From contig NZ_CP150300.1 of assembly GCF_037991315.1 (NCBI RefSeq), forward strand, positions 4,340,001-4,404,000: a DNA stretch of 64,000 nucleotides, written 5' to 3'. Position 1 is the stretch's first letter; each line of letters starts with the position of its first letter. The position numbers were made by a program, and so were the translations under genes. The notes beneath the pieces were generated by a model. It was not told where the DNA came from. It saw only the letters and a list, made by a program, of their open reading frames with translations, and did no database searches. This document shows positions 49,696-58,969 of this stretch, piece after piece. The DNA comes from Paenibacillus sp. FSL H8-0079. Its GTDB lineage: Bacteria; Bacillota; Bacilli; Paenibacillales; Paenibacillaceae.

Positions 49696-51252
49696 TACAT
49701 TCAATATACCATGGATCAACTTTTCTTGCCAATGGATTTGGAGACAGATATCCCCAAAAATCACCTCGTTCGTGTTGTGAATAACGCAATCAATCGCCTC
49801 AGCGATTCCATTTTTAACTCGGCGTATCCTGGCGGGGGTCGCCATAGCTATCATCCCAAAATGCTCACCAAAATCATCATCTACGCCTACACCCAGCGCA
49901 TCTATTCTTCCCGGCAAATTGCCAAGGCGGTTCGCGAAAATATCATGTTCATGTGGATAGCCGGGCGGCAACAACCGGATTTCCGGACCATTAATCGCTT
50001 TCGTTCCGAGCGGATGAAAGAGGTCTTGGAAACTGTGTTTACCCATGTGCTGGAGCTGTTGGTTCAGGAGCAATACGTGTCCTTGGATCACTATTTTTTG
50101 GACGGAACCAAGCTTGAAGCGAATGCGAATCGCTACACCTTTGTGTGGAAAAAAGCCGTCGTCAAGCACCAGGCCAAGCTGCAAGAAAAAGTACATACCT
50201 TGTTTCAAGCCATCGAAGAAGCGGAAAACGAAGAAGATACCCTCCACACCGGAACCGACCTGCCTGAACTTGGCGAAGTCTCGGCTCTCACTGCGGAAAA
50301 ACTGGAACAAGCCGTCAAGCAATTGGAGGAAAAGCTAAGCGAAAAACCGAAGAGCAAAACATTAAAAAAAGCGGTGCGACAGTTGTGCAAAGACTTCCTG
50401 CCCCGGTTGCAAAAGTATGAGCATCAGATCCAAACTGCTGGTGAGCGGGGCAGTTACAGCAAAACCGATCCAGATGCGACGTTCATGCGAATGAAAGAAG
50501 ACCACATGCGAAATGGTCAACTAAAGCCTGGATACAATGTACAAATCGGAACGGAAAACCAGTTTGTATTGGGCTACAGTGTACACCAGCGGCCCACGGA
50601 CACCAAATGTCTGAAACCGCACCTGGATCATCTGGAAGAGCAGCTTGGTAAAAGAGTGAAAACCGTCATTGCCGATGCCGGGTATGGAAGCGAAGAAAAT
50701 TACAGCTATTTGGAAGAAAAAAACATCCACGGCATCGTCAAATACGGAACATACCATAAAGAGAAAACGAGGGCATGGAAGCAAGCGCTGGGCAAAGTGG
50801 ACCACTGGAGCTACAACGAAACCGAAGATACATGGACCTGTGCGGCAGGGCAAACGTTACCATTCCGGTATGAAAGTCAGGCGGTCACGGAGAGTGGCTA
50901 CGCGATTCGAACCCGCCATTATCGAAGTGCAGACTGTAGCGAATGTCCCCTGAAAACCAAATGCACAACAGCGAAAGGCAATCGGGAGATTACCGTCAGT
51001 CTTACCTATATGCGTCAAAAAAACGAGATGCGGGAACGGTTACGTAGTGAGGAAGGATATACCCTTTCAGTTCGGCGCATGACGGAGCCTGAGAGTGTGT
51101 TTGGACAAATTAAAAATAACCGGGGATTCCGAAGATTCCTGCTTCGCGGCTTGCAAAAAGTGAGCCTGGAGGTTGGGTGGCTTTGCCTTGCCCACAATCT
51201 ACTCAAAAAAGCCACATTGACAGAAAAACGCAAAAAGGACAAAGCAGAATAA
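49693..51252 (+). CDS. IS1182-family DDE transposase
   Basis: 519 residues from the TTG at 49693, placed about nine bases after AAAGGAG. N-terminal DUF772-like domain (HPKMLTKIIIYAYTQRIYSS, QQPDFRTINRFR), catalytic Asp in YFLDGTKLEANANRYTFVWK, a coiled region (about 175-240), VIADAGYGSEENYSYLEEK (second Asp), and the Glu in MTEPESVFGQIKNNRGFRRF. A C-x2-C / C-x4-C cluster near 410 (DCSECPLKTKC) is usual. Length matches intact members, so it is probably active. Confidence 0.9.
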   Translation: MYIQYTMDQLFLPMDLETDIPKNHLVRVVNNAINRLSDSIFNSAYPGGGRHSYHPKMLTKIIIYAYTQRIYSSRQIAKAVRENIMFMWIAGRQQPDFRTINRFRSERMKEVLETVFTHVLELLVQEQYVSLDHYFLDGTKLEANANRYTFVWKKAVVKHQAKLQEKVHTLFQAIEEAENEEDTLHTGTDLPELGEVSALTAEKLEQAVKQLEEKLSEKPKSKTLKKAVRQLCKDFLPRLQKYEHQIQTAGERGSYSKTDPDATFMRMKEDHMRNGQLKPGYNVQIGTENQFVLGYSVHQRPTDTKCLKPHLDHLEEQLGKRVKTVIADAGYGSEENYSYLEEKNIHGIVKYGTYHKEKTRAWKQALGKVDHWSYNETEDTWTCAAGQTLPFRYESQAVTESGYAIRTRHYRSADCSECPLKTKCTTAKGNREITVSLTYMRQKNEMRERLRSEEGYTLSVRRMTEPESVFGQIKNNRGFRRFLLRGLQKVSLEVGWLCLAHNLLKKATLTEKRKKDKAE

Positions 51253-51272
51253 ACCTCTGCTTTGTCCTTTTT
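51232..51272. terminator. IS terminator
   Basis: AAAAAGGACAAAGCAGA (51232-51248) pairs perfectly with TCTGCTTTGTCCTTTTT (51256-51272). The stem spans the transposase stop codon and has T-runs both ways, shielding the element from outside reading. Confidence 0.85.
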
Positions 51273-51388
51273 TGAACGTATGCGTGGTATTTCTTTTTGC
51301 CTATACTTTTTTCAAGGGCTTTTGAGACAGCCCCTTCTTACATTACAACACCAACTTGAGTGTAATTTGGCTTTGCTAAAGTCCTTCC

Positions 51389-51542
51389 GTTTACACAACA
51401 ACGGAGAGGACAGAAATAACCTAAAGAAGCGAAGCGTGCGCCTTTATCCCCGGATTTTACCCTTGGAAAGGGCCATTCAGAAAATCCGGAGATAACAGCG
51501 CTCCGAAGGTTATTCTGTCATCGTAGTGCCCTCCGTGTAAAC
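51389..51542 (-). repeat. Dispersed ~150-bp repeat, copy 4 (reversed)
   Basis: Perfect ends GTTTACAC (51389-51396) and GTGTAAAC (51535-51542). The interior, read on the minus strand, matches copies 1 and 3 (GTTATCTCCGGATTTTCTG, then CCGGGGATAAAGGCGCACGC). It lies 50 bases to the right of the IS1182 element. Confidence 0.8.
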
Positions 51543-51577
51543 ACCCCACTTTATCCCACCCAACATTACATCTAATC

Positions 51578-51865
51578 CTACCTAAACATCCCCCACAGCT
51601 TAATCAAATGAAACGTATTGTTTGGATCAATCTTCTGCGCGAGCACAAAAGCAACAAACTGCTCCTCCTGCGCTGTAGAGAAATTCTCATTCATAATGAC
51701 TGCCGAAGACTTGACCAACCTTCTGACCTTGGCCTTATCTTGCAGATCAGACTTGGTCACGCCATCAATCAACTTTTTGATACGCTCTTTGACAGCGGGA
51801 TTTTTCATCTTTAATTTGATCCGCTCCACCAGCTGCGGACTGATTCCATATTGTTGGTAACCCAA
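51578..51865 (-). CDS. Stage VI sporulation protein F-like
   Basis: 95 residues if started at the TTG at 51865 (GGGAGG eleven bases upstream). All-helical: GISPQLVERIKLKMKNPAVK, ERIKKLIDGVTKSDL, KVRRLVKSSAVIMNE, FVAFVLAQKIDPNNTFHLIK. This pattern is what I recall of the SpoVIF family in Paenibacillus, a spore-coat assembly factor in B. subtilis. Confidence rests on memory of the family. Single gene upstream of nothing on its strand. Confidence 0.6.
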   Translation of the reverse strand: MGYQQYGISPQLVERIKLKMKNPAVKERIKKLIDGVTKSDLQDKAKVRRLVKSSAVIMNENFSTAQEEQFVAFVLAQKIDPNNTFHLIKLWGMFR

Positions 51866-51979
51866 AACGTATAGCACCTCCCAAAGAATAAACTCACTTC
51901 TTATTCATATGTCGGGAGGGCTTGTACACTTGTCTTTTTTTACAAAGGTAATACGAAAAACCAGTCGCCATGGGCAGCT

Positions 51980-54025
51980 TTAGTCAATCAGATCACCTTT
52001 AAATACTTGCTGTTGCTGTAGAAAATCACGCAGAGGTGTATAGTCCACAGACGTCCAGAAATCCGCTTCTGCAATCAACTGGGATACATCATCTCTGGCT
52101 TGTTCCAGCACAGCAAAATCTGCTACCATGTCGGCAAGACGGAACTCGGGTAATCCGCTCTGTTTTGTACCAAAGAAATCACCTGGACCCCGAAGATCCA
52201 GATCCCGACGCGATACCTCGAATCCATCCTCGGTCTCCGTCATGACCTTCATGCGCTCCTGTCCAACCTCCGTCTTGGGATCAGCAATGAGTACACAATA
52301 GGACGCATGAGCCCCACGACCAACCCGACCACGAAGCTGATGCAGCTGGGACAGACCGAAGCGGTCCGCATCCATAATGACCATTAGCGTTGCATTCGGC
52401 ACATCGACCCCAACCTCCACAACGGTAGTCGAGACGAGAAGCTGAATATCATTGCTGTAGAAGTCACGCATCATCTCTTCTTTCTCCGCAGCCGTCATCC
52501 GTCCATGCAACAGACCTACACGATATTTCGGAAAGTTCTGCTGCATCTGCACATGCAGATCAATGGCATTCTGCACATCAAGCTTCTCCGACTCTTCAAT
52601 AAGGGGACAGATCAGATAAGCCTGACGGCCTTGATCCACTTCTCTGGAAATAAAACCGAGCACCCGCTCCATCATATCGTGCTTGACCCAATACGTAGAG
52701 ATCGGAATCCGTCCCTTCGGACGTTCTGAGATCGTGGATACTTCTATGTCACCAAAAGCAGTAATGGCAAGTGTCCGTGGAATTGGCGTAGCCGTCATCG
52801 TTAACACATCTGGATTATATCCTTTGCGTCGTAAAACGCTGCGCTGATTCACACCGAAGCGATGCTGCTCGTCCGTCACCACAAGGCCCAGATCACGGAA
52901 GAAGACATCTTCCTGAATCAGGGCGTGTGTACCTACCACAATATCAATCATGCCCATTTGCAACGAGGCGATCAGATCTTTACGTTTACGGCCATTTACA
53001 CTGCCCGTTAACAGCCCTACGGTTACCCCAAATGGTTCAAACAGCTTTTGCAGTGAGCGCATATGCTGCTCCGCCAGAATCTCCGTAGGCACCATCAGAG
53101 CCCCCTGAAAACCGGATCGAACAGTTGTGTATAGCGCAATCGCCGCAATAACCGTTTTACCCGAACCTACATCGCCCTGCAATAACCGGTTCATTGCATA
53201 GGGCGAACGCATATCATGCAAAATTTCAAGCTCCACCTTTTTCTGAGCATCTGTCAGTTCAAAAGGTAAGCTACGTACAAACTCGCGAATCGTCGTATTA
53301 TCCGTAGTATGTACCACGCCATCCATGCGATTTCGATTCAACGCACGATAAGCCTGCATTTTCAACTGGAATAGAAACAGCTCTTCATACACCATCCGCT
53401 GTCTCGCCTGCTGACCTTCCCGGTTGTCCTGCGGACGATGAATCCCCGCAATTGCCTGCTTGCGTGGCATCAAACTGTATTTCTTCATCAACGATTGGGG
53501 CAGAATCTCGGGAATCATATCACCGAATTGAACTAACCCCTGATTGATCGTTTTGCGCATCCATTGTTGGGTCAGCTTGCCGGTTACCGAATATACAGGT
53601 TGCAATGTGCCTGAACGCCCATCCCCTTTATCCGGGAACTCCGAGTCTGTCACCGTCATCTGCATACGCTTTTGTTCCCATTTCCCTGTGATCACAATCT
53701 CCCGATTGGGCGTAAGCTGTTCTTTGAGAAAATGGCGATTGAACCAGGTGGCGGTAATCATCCACTCTTCCGTCATGATCTTACAGGTGAGACGGGACTT
53801 TTTGCCGTATCGTTGTAATACAGGAATACCCATTACCTGTCCCTGGACCGTGATCTTGTCCCCATCTTTCACTTCACTAAGGGAGCGCAGACGATAGTCC
53901 TCATAACGGAACGGATAATATTCAAGCAGGTCTTTAACAGTAGAGATGCCAAAGGCGTGAAGCTCTCCCTCTTTGAGAGCACTCACGCCGTTAATTTGCT
54001 TAACTGATATTTCTTCCAATTTCAT
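51980..54025 (-). CDS. recG: ATP-dependent DNA helicase RecG
   Basis: 681 residues from the ATG at 54025 (GAGGGAT upstream); the frame to 54085 lies in the end of degV. N-terminal wedge/OB domain (KDLLEYYPFRYEDYRLRSLS, GKKSRLTCKIM), helicase motifs MNRLLQGDVGSGKTVIAAIA (Walker A), ILAEQHMRSL, VVTDEQHRFGVNQR (DEQH), TMTATPIPRTLA, VGLLHGRMTAAEKEEMMRDF, STTVVEVGVDVPNATLMVI, QLRGRVGRG. It regresses stalled forks and branch-migrates Holliday junctions. It starts ten bases after degV. Confidence 0.95.
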   Translation of the reverse strand: MKLEEISVKQINGVSALKEGELHAFGISTVKDLLEYYPFRYEDYRLRSLSEVKDGDKITVQGQVMGIPVLQRYGKKSRLTCKIMTEEWMITATWFNRHFLKEQLTPNREIVITGKWEQKRMQMTVTDSEFPDKGDGRSGTLQPVYSVTGKLTQQWMRKTINQGLVQFGDMIPEILPQSLMKKYSLMPRKQAIAGIHRPQDNREGQQARQRMVYEELFLFQLKMQAYRALNRNRMDGVVHTTDNTTIREFVRSLPFELTDAQKKVELEILHDMRSPYAMNRLLQGDVGSGKTVIAAIALYTTVRSGFQGALMVPTEILAEQHMRSLQKLFEPFGVTVGLLTGSVNGRKRKDLIASLQMGMIDIVVGTHALIQEDVFFRDLGLVVTDEQHRFGVNQRSVLRRKGYNPDVLTMTATPIPRTLAITAFGDIEVSTISERPKGRIPISTYWVKHDMMERVLGFISREVDQGRQAYLICPLIEESEKLDVQNAIDLHVQMQQNFPKYRVGLLHGRMTAAEKEEMMRDFYSNDIQLLVSTTVVEVGVDVPNATLMVIMDADRFGLSQLHQLRGRVGRGAHASYCVLIADPKTEVGQERMKVMTETEDGFEVSRRDLDLRGPGDFFGTKQSGLPEFRLADMVADFAVLEQARDDVSQLIAEADFWTSVDYTPLRDFLQQQQVFKGDLID

Positions 54026-54035
54026 GTCTAATCCC

Positions 54036-54899
54036 TCATTCCGGAACAGGCCACATAAAGATCGCAATGACACCAGGTCCAACATGACTGCCTATTACGG
54101 CTCCGATATTGGTATAGATCACTTCATTCAGTGTAAAATGACCACGCAGCTGCTCTGCACAAGCGATCGCTGATCCCGGGTCTGCGGTATGACCTACCGC
54201 CAGGTTCACCCGTTTGCCTGCAAGATCCTTCTGGAACAGTTCAATAATGCGTGCCATTGCTTTTTTATGACCTCTGACTTTCTCAACTGCATAGATCACG
54301 CCTTCTTCATCAATAGACAGGATCGGCTTAATGTTAAGCAACGTTCCCAAGATGGCTGAAGCTTTGCCAATCCGACCGCCCTTTTGCAGATACTCAAGGG
54401 TATCAACGAGAAAGAACAATTTACGAGATTGTTGCATCCCTTCAATAGCGGCAGCGATTTCGACTGCTGACTTGCCCTGTTCGGCAAGTTCAGCAGCCTG
54501 TACTACCATCAGACCGTATCCATAAGATGCTGACTTCGAATCCAGCACGGTGATGTCACCCTCACGCTCCAGCAAAGACTTGCCGAGCATGGCCGATTGA
54601 TAGGTACCACTCATGCCGGATGACAGGTGGATCGATACAATCGGACGTTCCGGGTTCTCATCAAGCAGTGCCTGATATACATTCATGAAATCCGTTGGAG
54701 ATGGCTGTGAAGTTGTAGGCAACACAGATACCTTCTTCAATTTTTCATAGAACTGTTCCGAAGTCAGATCAACGCCGTCCGCATACGTTTCTTCCCCGAA
54801 CAGAACACGCAGCGGAACAATGTGAACCCCGTATTTGCGAATGAGTTCTTCTGGAATATCTGCCGTACTGTCCGTTACAATTGCAACCTTGTGGCTCAT
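54036..54899 (-). CDS. degV: DegV family fatty-acid-binding protein
   Basis: 287 residues from the ATG at 54899 (GAGGAGGAGAG upstream). DegV motifs: VAIVTDSTADIPEELI, TTSQPSPTDF, VSIHLSSGMSGTYQSAMLG, VLDSKSASYGYGLMVVQAAE, FFLVDTLEYLQKGGRI. These are FakB proteins that hand fatty acids to the kinase FakA, whose gene is directly upstream; together they activate exogenous fatty acids. A small inverted-repeat element at 54936 lies between the two genes. Confidence 0.9.
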   Translation of the reverse strand: MSHKVAIVTDSTADIPEELIRKYGVHIVPLRVLFGEETYADGVDLTSEQFYEKLKKVSVLPTTSQPSPTDFMNVYQALLDENPERPIVSIHLSSGMSGTYQSAMLGKSLLEREGDITVLDSKSASYGYGLMVVQAAELAEQGKSAVEIAAAIEGMQQSRKLFFLVDTLEYLQKGGRIGKASAILGTLLNIKPILSIDEEGVIYAVEKVRGHKKAMARIIELFQKDLAGKRVNLAVGHTADPGSAIACAEQLRGHFTLNEVIYTNIGAVIGSHVGPGVIAIFMWPVPE

Positions 54900-54935
54900 G
54901 ACTCTCCTCCTCTTCGCTAAAGTGCTATAGTGCAT

Positions 54936-54966
54936 GTTCAAGCAGTCAATTGGAGACTTTTTGAAC
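54936..54966. repeat. Minimal derivative of the 165-bp repeat
   Basis: GTTCAAgcAGTC (54936-54947) and GACTTTTTGAAC (54955-54966) are the two ends of the element at 42119 with only seven bases between, followed by AACCTCTAT as at that site (TACCTCTAT). It forms a hairpin between fakA and degV. Confidence 0.6.
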
Positions 54967-54974
54967 AACCTCTA

Positions 54975-56786
54975 TTAGGACTCCACGGAGAACAAGTAAT
55001 AGTACACAGGCTGTCCTCCAAGATGTACCTCTACCTCAGCATCAGGATACTGTTCTTCAAGCCATGCAGCGAGGGCAGCGGTAACCTCAGGGTCAGCTTC
55101 TTCCCCTTCAAGGATCGTCACCACTTCATCTCCACTCTCCATCATCTGCTTGAGCAGACCTTCACATGCTTGAAGCATGGTTTCATCCGTCGCTACAATT
55201 TTGGAGTTATGAATACCGATATAGTGCCCCGCCTTAATATCTAATTCATCGTATTGCGTATCGCGAACCGCATGAGTCACTTGACCGGATTGCACCCGGC
55301 TAATCGCCTCGAGCATCTGGTCACGGTTCGTTTCTGCAGACTCATCCTCTTGGAAAGCAAAAGCCGCAGCCATTCCCTGTGGAATCGTCTTGCTTGGAAT
55401 GACCGTAATCCGACGCTCGTCTTCAAGCAATTCACGAGCCTGCTCAGCAGCCAGTACAATGTTAGAATTGTTCGGGAGTATAAATACCTGCTCCGCAGCA
55501 ATGGAACGAACGGCTTTCACAAAATCCTCCGTACTTGGATTCATCGTCTGTCCACCAGACAGAACGACATCGACGCCAAGACTTTGGAAGATCTCTGCAA
55601 TACCATCACCGGAGGATACCGCAATAAAACCGTACGGTGCCATCTCATCCGCAGGAAGCACAGCCTCTTCAAGGCTACGCGCTGCCTCAGGTGGAATCTC
55701 TGCAAACAATTCAGGTGAAGGAGCAATGTCCATACCTGCCGTCAGGAGATCCCGATGCTGTTCACGCATATTGAGAATATGAATCTGTGTGATTTCACCA
55801 TATTGAAGTGCCAGGTTTAAAACATCCCCTGGTGTCTTGGAATGGACATGAACTTTGATCACTTCATCATCGGCAATGATAATGATTGAATCCCCATTTA
55901 CTGACAACGCTTTCCGGAATGCTTCGTCATCGAATGCCACTCCTGCGTTCTCTCCAAGCTCACGATTAATGAAGAATTCCATGTCATACAGGAATTCAAT
56001 ATCTTCCGTTTCCAATCTCGCCTGAGCGGACAACGGCATCTCTGGTGCAATCACCTGCTGCTGTGCAGGTTTCTTGACAACCACTTCTGCCAGTGCAGCC
56101 GGTTTCAAAGCAGATGCTGCCACGGATGGAGTTACTTCTTTCTTCAAAGAAGTACGATTCACTCCGTCACTTTGAAGCAATACTTCCATAAAGCCCTCGT
56201 AGATATATACAAGCCCCTGACCACCTGAATCCACAACACCAACCTGTTTCAGTACAGGCAGCAATTCCGGAGTCATTGCCAGTGCTTCTTTTGCTTTTAA
56301 CAAAACTTCATTCATTAATTCAGTAATATCATTCGTCCGTCTTGCGTAGTAATTGGCATGTTTAGCCGCTTCCTTGGCTACGGTAAGAATGGTCCCTTCA
56401 ACGGGCTTTACGACAGCTTTGTAAGCTGCATCAACACCGTTCTGCAGGGCTGCTGCGAATTGGAGCGTATTCAGTTCCTCATAGGGAGCAGCTGAACGAC
56501 TAAATCCACGGAACAATTGCGATAGAATAACTCCCGAATTTCCCCGTGCGCCCATAAGCAAGCCTTTCGATAAAATACCGGCAGCTTCGCCGATGGAGGC
56601 AGAACTTTTTCTTTTAATCTCTGCAACTCCTGCACTCATTGTCAAATTCATGTTCGTTCCCGTGTCACCATCCGGCACAGGGAAAACATTCAGGGAATTG
56701 ACGTGCTCTGCATGCTGTCCAAGTTGTTCCGCTCCGGCAAGTACCATTGCGGTGAAATCTGTTCCATTTAAAGAACGTATACTCAA
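54975..56786 (-). CDS. fakA: Fatty acid kinase FakA (DAK domain, YloV)
   Basis: 603 residues from the TTG at 56786 (GGAAGGGG upstream); the open frame further up lacks a start site. N-terminal DhaL-like ATP domain: VFPVPDGDTGTNMNLTMSAG, GLLMGARGNSGVILSQLFRG; middle domain with GVVDSGGQGLVYIYEGF; C-terminal DegV-like fold with YGFIAVSSGDGIAEIFQSLG, FILPNNSNIVLAAEQA and KTIPQGMAAAF. It phosphorylates fatty acids bound to FakB/DegV. In many relatives an Asp23-family gene precedes it; none is seen here. Confidence 0.9.
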   Translation of the reverse strand: MSIRSLNGTDFTAMVLAGAEQLGQHAEHVNSLNVFPVPDGDTGTNMNLTMSAGVAEIKRKSSASIGEAAGILSKGLLMGARGNSGVILSQLFRGFSRSAAPYEELNTLQFAAALQNGVDAAYKAVVKPVEGTILTVAKEAAKHANYYARRTNDITELMNEVLLKAKEALAMTPELLPVLKQVGVVDSGGQGLVYIYEGFMEVLLQSDGVNRTSLKKEVTPSVAASALKPAALAEVVVKKPAQQQVIAPEMPLSAQARLETEDIEFLYDMEFFINRELGENAGVAFDDEAFRKALSVNGDSIIIIADDEVIKVHVHSKTPGDVLNLALQYGEITQIHILNMREQHRDLLTAGMDIAPSPELFAEIPPEAARSLEEAVLPADEMAPYGFIAVSSGDGIAEIFQSLGVDVVLSGGQTMNPSTEDFVKAVRSIAAEQVFILPNNSNIVLAAEQARELLEDERRITVIPSKTIPQGMAAAFAFQEDESAETNRDQMLEAISRVQSGQVTHAVRDTQYDELDIKAGHYIGIHNSKIVATDETMLQACEGLLKQMMESGDEVVTILEGEEADPEVTAALAAWLEEQYPDAEVEVHLGGQPVYYYLFSVES

Positions 56787-57215
56787 GTGAGAATTCCCCT
56801 TCCTAGCTTGATACACGAACACCTTGCACCAAGATGTGTCTGGTCTGTTCATGCGCTAACGCGGACTGCGTTATTCTTCGTCCATACCTTGTCCGGCACA
56901 GGCATACAATACATAATGTCAGCCGGATTAACGGTCTGGGCGGCCGGGCTACCAATATCCTGCACTCTCTGCACCCCTAACTTCGGGGCATACGGATATG
57001 CACCGGTATCAAGAGCCGGCATGAATGCCGCATGGAGACTGGTGCCAATGATGGAATGCCGCAGCTCACAGCGTTGCCAAAAAGCAGACCACCGACCTCT
57101 AAGTACGGTTTATTCTCCGACTTCCTCGCGGCAACAGCCTGTTCACCACTGTATTATGGACTATTCAACATTGTACTATATTAGACAGGAGAAATAAATA
57201 AAGTTTTTGGATCAG
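56787..57215. other. Gene-free stretch between fakA and rpmB
   Basis: About 430 bases, unusually GC-rich for an intergenic region, with small hairpins (AACGC-GGACT-GCGTT at about 56862-56876). Frames are open on both strands (minus-strand frame ending near 56855, containing MPALDTGAYPYAPKLGVQRV), but none has a start site with a ribosome binding site. No Asp23-like sequence was found. Confidence 0.4.
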
Positions 57216-57245
57216 TTGACGAAGCTTTTTTGATTATGATATTAT
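57216..57245 (+). promoter_or_regulatory. Promoter of rpmB
   Basis: TTGACG at 57216-57221 and TATTAT at 57240-57245, 18 bp apart. The 175-base leader contains a CCTGA/TCAGG hairpin (about 57330-57348) that could give control at the RNA level. Confidence 0.6.
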
Positions 57246-57422
57246 ATTCAAGTATTGTTTTATGCAGGTTAAGTAATGGAAATGATCCGGTCATGCCGGC
57301 TTAAACAACACCATTAGCTACTGAAACCTGATCTTCTCGGTCAGGAAGAACAATTTAGTCCTTATGGAATGACTTCTCGTTTCCGAAGGCAACTGGTTAT
57401 TTTAGGATAGGAGGTGTAATCT

Positions 57423-57611
57423 ATGTCTCGCAAATGTTATGTGACAGGTAAGAAACCGGGCACCGGTAACCACGTATCCCACGCTAACAACCGTAACCGT
57501 CGTACTTGGGGCGTAAACGTTCAGAAGGTCCGCATTCTCGTTGACGGTAAACCAAAACGTGTATACGTAAGCACCCGTGCACTGAAAGCCGGTAAAGTGA
57601 CTCGCGTATAA
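57423..57611 (+). CDS. rpmB: Ribosomal protein bL28
   Basis: 62 residues; ATAGGAGGTG precedes the ATG. Typical bL28: [20 protein letters not shown], then [18 protein letters not shown], and [14 protein letters not shown] at the end. Binds 23S rRNA of the large subunit. This is the single-domain form without the zinc-binding CxxC pair, as many Bacilli have. Own promoter and terminator; divergent from spoVM's strand. Confidence 0.95.
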   Translation: MSRKCYVTGKKPGTGNHVSHANNRNRRTWGVNVQKVRILVDGKPKRVYVSTRALKAGKVTRV

Positions 57612-57642
57612 TCACGCAAAGCTACTATAAATCGGGTAAGCA

Positions 57643-57675
57643 AAAAGCACCTTGTTCCTTGCAGGTGCTTTTTTG
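57643..57675 (+). terminator. rpmB terminator
   Basis: AAAAGCACCT and AGGTGCTTTT form a perfect stem with a ten-base loop and end in TTTTTT. Confidence 0.85.
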
Positions 57676-57805
57676 GTATTCAAAAAAGGAATGCATGAAT
57701 ACGCTCATTAACATGTGAATGGCCGCCGCATGACGCTTCGCAGGTACGAATTCCAGATAAGCCTGAGCCAAAGCGGCGGTATTCCCTGTTACCTCATCAA
57801 TCTGA

Positions 57806-57886
57806 TCAGTTCTTTTGAAACGTATTAAGAATCGCCTTTACAAACCCTCCCAAAAACTTCGGCAGTTTGAATGTGTAAAATTTCAT
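57806..57886 (-). CDS. spoVM: Stage V sporulation protein M, 26 residues
   Basis: A short minus-strand gene reading MKFYTFKLPKFLGGFVKAIL and then NTFQKN. It has the same length (26 residues) and pattern as B. subtilis SpoVM, an amphipathic helix that recognises the positively curved forespore membrane and recruits SpoIVA for coat and cortex assembly. The invariant KLPKFLGG core, with Pro9, is kept. GGGGAGGGTG precedes the ATG. Between its stop and the rpmB terminator, CCGCCGC (57722-57728) faces GCGGCGG (57774-57780). SpoVM lies between rpmB and the rpe/rsgA block as in other Bacillales. Confidence 0.93.
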   Translation of the reverse strand: MKFYTFKLPKFLGGFVKAILNTFQKN

Positions 57887-57957
57887 AATTCACCCTCCCC
57901 ATCATGCTCATGCGTCCGCCGTATCCTATGCTCCAGGCCTTCTTTACCTCTAACACG

Positions 57958-57994
57958 ACAAAAAAGGCTACATGAGAAACCTGCTCATGTAACC
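57958..57994 (-). terminator. Terminator of the rsgA-rpe unit
   Basis: GGCTACATGAG (57966-57976) and CTCATGTAACC (57984-57994) pair with one mismatch; on the minus strand TTTTTTG follows. Confidence 0.8.
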
Positions 57995-58053
57995 ATATTT
58001 ATGCGGAACCTTCGATCCCTATTCCACAATGACAAGCCCGAAGATCAGGTCAT

Positions 58054-58305
58054 TTACGATTGGGTAGGAATATATTGATAGACAGCGATCATGAAAACGC
58101 TCAGTAAATAATACAGTATGCTGAATATGACAAAAGTAACCCGATGTCCCGTACGATCAAATTTGCGGAAATACATAATAACAACGCCCACCCCGATCAA
58201 TGATGTAATGGCGTTATACGGGGATTGAATAACCGCAAACAAAGCAAGCACAAGTCCCGTCGCGAGACTCGCAGCCATCGTCCACAGCGTCTCCTTGAGG
58301 GTCAT
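58054..58305 (-). CDS. Small membrane protein
   Basis: 83 residues, three hydrophobic segments (about 9-27, 32-46, 56-78). Starts three bases after the rpe stop; its binding site CGGAGGCTG lies in the end of rpe, so it is co-transcribed with rsgA-rpe. Function unknown; no family recognised. Followed by a strong terminator, so it ends the operon. Confidence 0.7.
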   Translation of the reverse strand: MTLKETLWTMAASLATGLVLALFAVIQSPYNAITSLIGVGVVIMYFRKFDRTGHRVTFVIFSILYYLLSVFMIAVYQYIPTQS

Positions 58306-58308
58306 AGA

Positions 58309-58968
58309 TCAGCCTCCGTAGCTACGACGGATTTCAGTAATCGCGGCAGCACGATCCTCACGACCAAATACGGCACTTCCGGCAACGAGTACATCTGCTC
58401 CAGCTTCCACCACAAGCGGGGCTGTATCGGCAGCAATTCCGCCATCTACTTCGATATGTACATCATGGCGTCCCTTTTCGTTCAACCAAGTACGAATCTG
58501 CTTGATTTTGTTCATGGTACCCGAGATGAATGCCTGTCCGCCAAAACCAGGATTTACTGTCATGACAAGAACCATATCCACATCATCCAGAACTTCGAGA
58601 ATGGCTGACGCTGGCGTTCCCGGATTCAGGGCAACCCCTGCCTTCACTCCCTGCTCCTTGATCAGATGAATAACCCGGTGCAGATGCACACAAGCCTCAG
58701 CATGAACCGTAATTACTGCTGCTCCTGCTTTGGCAAATTCCTCAACATAACGCTCCGGATTCTCAATCATCAAATGCACATCGAGCGGCAAACTTGTATG
58801 TGGAGCGATCGCCTTCACAATCGCAGGTCCAAGCGTAATATTAGGGACGAAATGACCGTCCATAACGTCAACATGAATCCAGTCTCCTCCTGCAGCTTGG
58901 GCTTCTGCAACTTCAGCACCAAGTCGGGCAAAATCAGCTGATAATATCGATGGGGCAATTTTAATCAT
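58309..58968 (-). CDS. rpe: Ribulose-phosphate 3-epimerase
   Basis: 219 residues. TIM-barrel motifs: [107 protein letters not shown]. Interconverts ribulose-5-P and xylulose-5-P in the pentose phosphate pathway. Its binding site GGAGGTATTAAC is the end of rsgA, so the two are translationally coupled. Confidence 0.95.
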   Translation of the reverse strand: MIKIAPSILSADFARLGAEVAEAQAAGGDWIHVDVMDGHFVPNITLGPAIVKAIAPHTSLPLDVHLMIENPERYVEEFAKAGAAVITVHAEACVHLHRVIHLIKEQGVKAGVALNPGTPASAILEVLDDVDMVLVMTVNPGFGGQAFISGTMNKIKQIRTWLNEKGRHDVHIEVDGGIAADTAPLVVEAGADVLVAGSAVFGREDRAAAITEIRRSYGG

Positions 58969-58969
58969 G

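Larger units (their letters stand above)
49571..51334 (+). mobile_element. IS1182-family insertion sequence
   Basis: GGGGCTGTC at 49571 and GACAGCCCC ending at 51334 are inverted ends; identity extends outwards to AAGAA / TTCTT (14 bp in all). One intact transposase lies within. The left end itself folds (GCTGTC...GACAGC). IS1182 elements prefer palindromic targets; the flanks AAGAA and TTCTT fit insertion into such a site. The flanking direct repeat expected for other families is absent. Confidence 0.8.

Noticed and set aside
56855..57110. Minus-strand open frame upstream of fakA
   Set aside because: No start codon with a ribosome site and no family resemblance; not an Asp23 protein.
57722..57780. 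CCGCCGC/GCGGCGG inverted repeat as a spoVM terminator
   Set aside because: Stem is short with a 45-base loop and no T-run follows on the minus strand; kept only as a remark.
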